A stretch of DNA of 64,000 nt from Pyronema omphalodes (lineage: Eukaryota; Ascomycota; Pezizomycetes; Pezizales; Pyronemataceae), in assembly GCA_024516155.1 (NCBI GenBank), contig JAJJXM010000004.1, forward strand, positions 992,001 through 1,056,000, read 5' to 3'. The notes under the pieces are model-generated. The model was not told where the DNA came from and made no database searches. It worked only from the letters and a program-made list of their open reading frames with translations. Shown in pieces: positions 56,827-64,000 of this stretch. Numbering within the stretch: the first letter of the stretch is position 1; each line of letters begins with the position of its first letter. Position numbers and translations under genes: made by a program.

Positions 56827-59800
56827 GCAGACAGCAGACAGCAGTAACAACACCTTCATCTCACCCATAAATGATAGCCGCATGCACCGCCAGAAAGTAA
56901 GCCCTCGATCCATCAACATACATGCATATACATACCATACGTACGTTCTTACGTATATCCTCGTTGATTAAAAGTCATTACCCATCGCCCTGCCCCACCT
57001 CATCATCTCTCCGCGCGTTGGCGAGTACACGAGACACGCGAGGCACACGATATCATAGCTACATACTGGTAAATTGATGTCATAGGGACCCTGAATCTGA
57101 CTCTGATGCTTTGGCTTTGGCTTTGGAGACTTGGATACTTGGATGGTTTACACGTTTCCACGCTATGATACCATACGTACCCCGTGTCATCAACCAACCA
57201 ACTAATCAACCATCCATCCATCCAACCGTTTGGAACAAAAAAAACATCACACGAGATCTTTCTTAAACATACCTACCTACGGACCATCTACATACATACA
57301 TAGTCTTCTTCTCATCATCTCGATGATCCGATTACCAGATAACTGGGTATTCATATCGTATGTACACGCAACGTGATTGCTATAAGTGGGTGTAGTTCCT
57401 TGATCTAGCAGTGGAAATCACGAGCGGGGTGCCATCTGCCGGCTGGCGAACTCGATGGTAGTCTGGTGTAGGTGATGCTTCGCCTGCCTTGGGAGCTTTG
57501 CTGGCTTTGCTGGTCTTTGCTGGGCCTACCGCCTTGCCATGCTTCGCGGACCATATGCCTCGCTATGCTTCACTTTGCTTCGCCAGGCTTGGGACTCTTG
57601 TTACTCTTGGAGATCTTGGACGAAGCTTCATATTCGTTCGCTTCACAAGCTTTCGATAGCGGGCTGCGGCGGAGGGCTGTGCTGCGATGATTGTCCTCGT
57701 GAGCTTTTTTGTCTTTGGACCGGTTTAAGATCTTAGGGACTCTTGTCCAGATGTGATGTTTTCCTCCGGTTTTCCTCCGGGCTTGAAGTCCCAAGACAAT
57801 GAGACAACTATTGAGTCCAGTCTAAGCAACTAAGCAACCAAGCAAGGCTGTGTCGTCGTCGTCGGAGGAGGAGGAGGAGGAACTCAACTCACCATACATA
57901 CGACTCGATAGGCAGTCAGACGTAAATCTGAAGTAGTCACCCAACCAACCAACCAACCAACCAACCAACCAACCGCCGAGATGAAGCTTCTGCCGAGGGC
58001 TTGGTTTTGACACTGCACGAAATGATCCGATCACCATACATACCTACGTATTTCCAATTTTTTCGGCTCATCAACATCTTGGCGCAGAATACAAAAGCGT
58101 CTCGATCTTAAAGCTCCGAGAAATAATGCGTCCATAGCCAAGGTTCATCGAAAGCCACCCGCAGTCATCTCTTCCCAGAAGCTTCCGCTGTCGTTAGCTT
58201 TCTGATCGGAAAATGATTTTTCCTCCGAGCAAAAAAGCTTGGGAATCGCCATAACTGGGGATTTATGTATGATGATGATATATACTGGTTCAGTTGATTT
58301 GTTGATATGTAGCGGGCCGCGTCTGACTGCATCGGACGTTGTTGAACACCCAAACATCGTATGTATGTAGGAATACCAGCGCAATGGGAAGGTGTTCACC
58401 TGACTCGTTTGTCTCCGGCACTTGTGATGGCGAAGTAACCAAGGCTGTCAAAAACGGGAAGAAATTGGGCTTGGAACTCCAAGATTAAGGTCCCTAATTT
58501 CGAGGCTGCCTGTATGAAGCGTACATACATACAGAGGAATTCCTCTAGATGTCCATGCCACGGTGTTTTCTATCCAGGAGTTCCTTGCACGTTTACATAC
58601 ATACACAAGGCTTTACATACGAGGCGCATCCAATTGTTTTGCATCGGATCTCATAGCGGGGATATGATAGAGATAAAGCCATGACAAGCCATGACAAGCT
58701 ACGACAAGCTCCGGTTCAGCTGTTGAAGCTACAGCAAAAAACAGAATGGCGGGACACATACATCTAGGGCGGAAGAGAAGAAAGGAGCCATGTTCGATCT
58801 TGGGGCAGGGAATATCCTAGGAAAGAAACGTAACTCGGATACAAGGGTATTTCCAGCGCCCGACCATTGTAAATGCCAAGTCCGCTGTGCTTAAGACACC
58901 ATCACCCGAGGACAACCCTGGTGCTGGGCGTTGGGTTTTTCTTTGCGTGCGTGAATATGGTGCATCATATTTCATACTTGTGAAATGCTTCATCAAAAAT
59001 TCCCACGAAGCCTTCACACAATTCCTATAAAAATTAAGCAAAATAAAGTAAGTGTCGGCTATCGGTATCCCCATATGGTTATCGAGATAGTCCAGTTATC
59101 GGGGCCCCGCGTTAACGATATCGGAACGGTCTGGGTGAGACAATTCCAAACCACCAAAACAGCTGAGCACATCCCCCATTCCCCAAGACCCGCGGTGCTT
59201 TATTCCTGATTAGTAAAAGTGGTGCAAGAATGGAGAAAAAAAGGAGATAACCGTGAGCACCAAGATAAACACGCAAACAGTAGGGAAGGTGATAACCGTG
59301 ACCACCCTAAGTAACGCACGGGATTTTCCTGTACGTACGATACCATACAAGAACCAATAACATTTCGAATAGCCGTTCCGTGGAAGAAATTATCCCAGCG
59401 TGAATCAATCGCGTCTTCCCCACGCTATATTAACGCGCGCGATATCGGTTGCGAGAAAGAAACAGAACTTGTGCGAACTCCTCGTTTAACACCACGACCA
59501 CGACCAGGACACCGATGTCTATGTACATGCATAACTACGATTTTGTGTGCGAACACCTTTACGAGTCTAAGCTATTAAGCGTGCATAAAAGTCCATTTGG
59601 ACCAGGATCAGAATATTTAACTTGTTTTTAACACCTGAACCAAAAGGGTTCCTAAACATTCCGGAAAGGTACGATGAACTGCTGGTTTATTCTTGGAATC
59701 CAATTGGTTGAAAGAACAGAAAATGTGTTGAAACATTTGATGTTTCTTGCACTAGAAGAGAGTTTCTTCATAACCTTTTAACTAAGGTAGAGCTAGATAT

Positions 59801-61907
59801 CTCGTCACATATGTAGCTTCTGCCCAGTTTTTGAACCTTACTGTAGCGTCCACTCTAAAACTCCGATGATTCGATGAGATGTGAGAACGAATTGGTTTTC
59901 CATCCACCATATGTTCATATACATATCTACCGTCTACATACGGTAGATACGCCGCACTTCGGAATATGGCGGATATGGTATGTACATATCCAACACCATC
60001 CAGGTTGAGGAAAGGGGAGGGAAGGGGGAGGGGGTCAGAGACTACCGATGGAAAAGCTCGAAACATCGATACATCGATACATCGGGATCCCGGTAATTCC
60101 AAGTCTTACGTTAAAAGCTTCGGCGAGCGGCTCGCAAAAGGAAATCTCTGCGCAGTCGGCCAAAATTAAACTTCTGCGCGTTGAAGAAAATTTCGACTTG
60201 CAAATCGGTTGGTTGGAGGGGAACGGAATCAACGGATTATGGAGCCTTAGACACATGTACAAAGTACAAACAGTTTCGATATGATGAATGGTGAATTTGA
60301 AATTTTGAACCATGAACCGTGGATTCCAGGCAAAAAAAACGAATAACCCCCCACCCGGACACGGAAAAAAAAGGGTTGTACTTTGTCGTCATCGGCGACC
60401 GGCCCGCCTGTCAGGAAAGGAAGAAATTTTTTCCCATCCCAGCCCGGGAACTAAAAGAAGCGAGAAAAAAGACGGCAAATATACCGACCGACCGATATGA
60501 TAAGAAATTTTTCGAAGGGCGCTGAGTGGGCTATGTATGGCCTTGACTCTTGAGGCTTGAGACTTGTCAAAGCTTAACATCGCTTTTTTTTTCTTCGCCA
60601 CCATGTTTGCCTCCAGAAGGCGAGAAGGCGAGAAAAGTATGTAGTTGCAACTTGCCTGTGGTCGAGATTTGTTCCTTCCTTCACCAACGGTAAGGCAAAG
60701 CTCCAGGCAAAATTTTCTCGTGTCCCTACGTATCTATGGACCGAAGAAATCCATCACCAAGCTTCTTTTTAGCAGAAACCTTGGAACGATGGCGTACATA
60801 CACAGCGGCACAGCGGAATAGCGGCATAACATACATACATGAAGATGAAGCCAAAAATTTCATCATGGTCCGGACTCCGTTGAGATTAAAATTCTGGTCG
60901 CGTGCCTTTCTTTTTTTTCCTAGACCTGGAGAGATAAGAAGAATGCGAGTGATTGTGTATGAATGACCATCGCAGCGCGACTACTTATCGTTTTCAGGAA
61001 GAACATTTGATGCGTTTCCTTTGGATGAGGATTTATTAGAATATGTAAACACGGACTGGCTTGATATGAGCAACAGCAAGGGATGGTAAAGTTTTGGTTC
61101 GTAGCTTGTGAGGTGATGAGTAGTGATTTTGGGTGAACAGAATGGACGTGCGATGATTAGAGACGAGAGTTATATTTCATGTTTTGACCGAGAATCGGCA
61201 TATACTGAGATTGAACCATTTTATGAAGCCGGCATTTTACCTATCGGTATCTAGGTGGATAATCAAAGTTCGTTTGTATGTTTCCTGTTGGTCTCTTAAA
61301 AATCACTCGCATATGGAAAATACGACCCACTCCAGAAGATTTTGAAATGAGAATAATCAGCAGGCTCATACACGGCTAAAAAGAGCTTTGAATGGAAATC
61401 TAGGAAATCCTATTGATTATTTCCACGGTCATAATCACGGCCGGAGATCTCCAGTAGAGTACTGGTCATCAACGAATTATATCCCTTCATCAGACTTAGG
61501 AGCTCTGGGTACAGTCATCATCAGATTCCAGACTTGGCACGTCTTTTCCAAACTTAGATCCCGCTTATTTATATAAATCACACTCTCTGTAACTTACTCG
61601 GGTTTCCTTTACTACACGTACTGCGTTCCTGTTGGTTGTGCCAATCATCTCATTTTAAATTCTGAACCAAAGGCTGTACCAAGTCACTGAAATGATATTT
61701 GATATGAGACCCAAATGCATAGGGGATTCCATTTAACGTGTAAGCTTTGAGTAGAGGACGAATACTGATGTCCAGAGTGGATCCAGACAACTTAGCAAAG
61801 AAAATAACCAAATAGTAAGGAAACGCTAACTACACCGGAAATCCAGTTAAAGGAGTGTTTATACGTCGTGCTTGCTGTAAAATTTCAGATAGTAAGTACA
61901 GTTATTT
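56827..61907. other. gene-poor region, no supported gene
   Basis: Contains ACCA repeats at 57941-57974, a GGAGGA run near 57865, an 18-bp hairpin around 59927-59950 (ATCTACCGT with ACGGTAGAT), ACATCGAT repeats at 60063-60085 and many TACATAC words. Frames such as 57472-57690 reflect GCTTTGCT low complexity. Confidence 0.4.
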
Positions 61908-62041
61908 GGTTCTACGGACCCCTCAGAACTGAACCAGCTGTGTATCTAGGGAGTAAAACTGCGCCAATCAACTGTGAACTGTCAGTTCATTTTACCTTGT
62001 TTAGGATTTTACCTGGTAAACTGGCTATATGGTTGGGAGGT
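61908..62041 (-). repeat. CCAGTT/AACTGG dispersed repeat, third copy
   Basis: On the minus strand this reads CCCAACCATATAGCCAGTTT, AATGAACTGACAGTTCACAG and ACAGCTGGTTCAGTT. It aligns with the first 130 bp of the repeats at 3889 and 8735. It ends within the element, so it is either truncated or marks a real terminus. Confidence 0.7.
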
Positions 62042-64000
62042 CTAGGCCAAGAAGTATTATAGTAATGTGAATTTTCTTTACATGTACCATACTGATGAAT
62101 AAGAATGCTCCTTCTCCCCCCACTAAAATGCATCCTTCCACATCCTTCTCGAATGGAAACGACTCTTGAGAAGACAGGCTGGGTGTTATGCTCCTGGTCG
62201 TTACAGGTGTAGAGGACGGCGAACAATACAATAAGCCGTGAGTAAGTCTGATGAATGACCGACGAGCAGTCTGGCGAGTGATATTGCATGCCTAGCAGCG
62301 CGCCCTCGCGTGAAACCAAACACTCCGCACTATTCTACAACCAGTCACTTCTGCACCCTTCAGAATAGTTAGTCAAAATATGGGACAAGTCTTCGGATAG
62401 TGTGGTCAAGACGACAAAACGCAAAGACAGCCCGGCTTCTCTGAAACAGCGCACGGGCACTTACTGAAAGGAAATTGACATTCTCTACTCGAATTCCTCT
62501 CGACAACCACAATGAAGGAAACGAAAAGAGCTCCGTTGCAGTGTCAGGTTTTCAATGTCCAGTGCCCGTTGCCCGGTGTCCGAAGCCTAGCTATGTCTAG
62601 TTAAAGCCGAAATGTAATTCTACGGCGGTTTGGCGTTCAATATTCTTACCATTCGGCGTCTGGAGTTCTGTTCGTGTTTAGGTTTGCTTTCCGGTGTGCA
62701 TTTCTTTTTGTTTTTGATCTATATTATAAACTAAGAATACCAGCGATCATTATCGATTCAATAAGGCAGAAGTTAGGACACGGCGTCCACACTTATAAAT
62801 ACCTCTTGTATATAATGCAATATATACAAGTGGCTGTGGTGCGATGTTGCGCAACAACATAAATGACCGCCCACAAAGCCAACGAACACACCAAAGTTAA
62901 GATAGCTACTATATCAGTGTTACTGGGATCCTCAATATTTACTCCGCTCAATATTCCTGAGTGAAACACCTTACCGTACTTATTTATTGAATGACACGCT
63001 GACCGAGGCCTAAAATGCCCAAGCAGGACTAAAAACCTTACTTTGTCAAGTTCCAAAAAGCAACCCGGAGTCATTGCTATGTAAGGTATTAGGTTGCCAT
63101 TACAATTCAAGTAGTCGGCATCTATGGGCCCGAAATTCATCTTTTCGGAGAATAATACCACCGGAATCTCTAGCATAATCATCGAATAGAGAGTAGATGC
63201 ACCATTCTATTGGACAAGAGAGGATTTAGAACAGCAAGCTGAAAGAGAGCCAAGAATCAGATATGGGATTGAAACCTATTTCCTCGTTGGAATATCTATG
63301 AGACAGCTTTATTATATATACAAGCCGCAAATACCCCACATACGTGCAATTCAGGCAGAAGTAACATAAAGAAAAAGCTAATAAAATGGAGACAATATGA
63401 AGCGGCGCTGGGGTTGTCAAGATATATATACGCGACCATTATATTGATGATATATAAACCCTGATAATGCCGAATATGACCGGTTATTAAGATTCCATTT
63501 GGACCGCGCATATAACATTCTCACTGCACCTGAGTGTTTTCCAGGCGCGCGCACGATTAACTTCATTGGCGTAAGATAGTTGGGGCCATCTGACATTATG
63601 AAACGTAGATAGAGAGACGGCAAAATGTGAAAACACACATAAAGTCCTCTAAGAGAATATTAGAAGTCATTCAAGATCCGGATCTGCTCATAAATCTTAA
63701 GTCCTTTAGTTGTTTGTGCAACCTAAAGTTTTTGTTCTCTACCAAAGCGAGGGGTTTGCTGGTAGGTAATAACTACGTGCAATAACAAGAATAGCGCCTG
63801 CAATTGAAAATCATGCCTATTTCAAAGAGCGGAAGGTGTTAGAATATGTTCAAATGTACATGCAGTCCTAGACACCTCGGAGGCATTATGGTAAATTTAT
63901 GGTGCCTTCACGGTTCGAAATTTGGTAGAATGTAACTTACGAAAAGTCCACTCAACAGGAACGAATGGGTGGATAAGTATGCTAGAGTGCATAAAATTAA
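62042..64000. other. gene-poor region, no supported gene
   Basis: AT-rich DNA. Open frames at 62793-63182 and 63226-63638 (minus) carry no motif and have an AT-driven composition. Confidence 0.4.

Noticed and set aside
57472..57690. hydrophobic Leu-rich frame
   Set aside because: Created by GCTTTGCTGG low-complexity repeats, with no splice signals or motif.

Overview
The window reads as nuclear DNA of a filamentous ascomycete (Pezizomycotina). The genes are single-copy eukaryotic housekeeping genes split by short introns (49-177 nt) with GTANGT-like donors and CTAAC/CTGAC-type branch sites. 5S rRNA genes lie outside any rDNA array, proteins match the fungal forms of their families, and promoters carry CT-rich tracts. 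I cannot name the genus.

Layout. (1) 1-10.3 kb is a repeat-rich segment made of two direct, diverged copies of one unit (about 251-5215 and 6337-10246). Each copy carries a 5S rRNA gene on the minus strand, conserved spacer blocks, an intact plus-strand gene for an acidic protein of unknown function (205 and 198 aa), and an older dispersed repeat rich in CCAGTT/AACTGG. Copy 1 alone holds a 441-bp element with about 100-bp terminal inverted repeats and a 9-bp target duplication (a Mutator-type MITE). Copy 2 keeps the empty site. (2) 10.7-33.2 kb is a compact housekeeping block: VPS52 (GARP), an M18 aspartyl aminopeptidase (APE4/DNPEP), the APC/C activator CDH1, a probable mitochondrial low-complexity protein, a CCHC zinc-knuckle protein, VPS23 (ESCRT-I), a small coiled-coil protein, CDC5/CEF1 (spliceosome) and VMA10 (V-ATPase subunit G). 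The last two are divergent across about 265 bp. (3) 33.2-50.4 kb has no gene I can support. It is AT-rich at first, then crowded with microsatellites, many of period 7-10 and especially 9 bp, plus homopolymer, G-rich and C-rich tracts. (4) 50.4-52.4 kb is one intronless gene for a conserved-looking disordered acidic protein. (5) 52.4-64 kb is again gene-poor and microsatellite-rich, with a third, inverted copy of the CCAGTT repeat near 62 kb.

VPS52, VPS23, VMA10 and APE4 all concern endosome or vacuole traffic and function, while CDH1 and CDC5 belong to cell-cycle and splicing machinery. There is no sign of an operon or a metabolic cluster. Exon structures were worked out by hand from splice motifs and reading frame. 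In the spliced housekeeping genes the summed exons are a multiple of three and read without internal stops. Family assignments come from recognised motifs, not from a database search.
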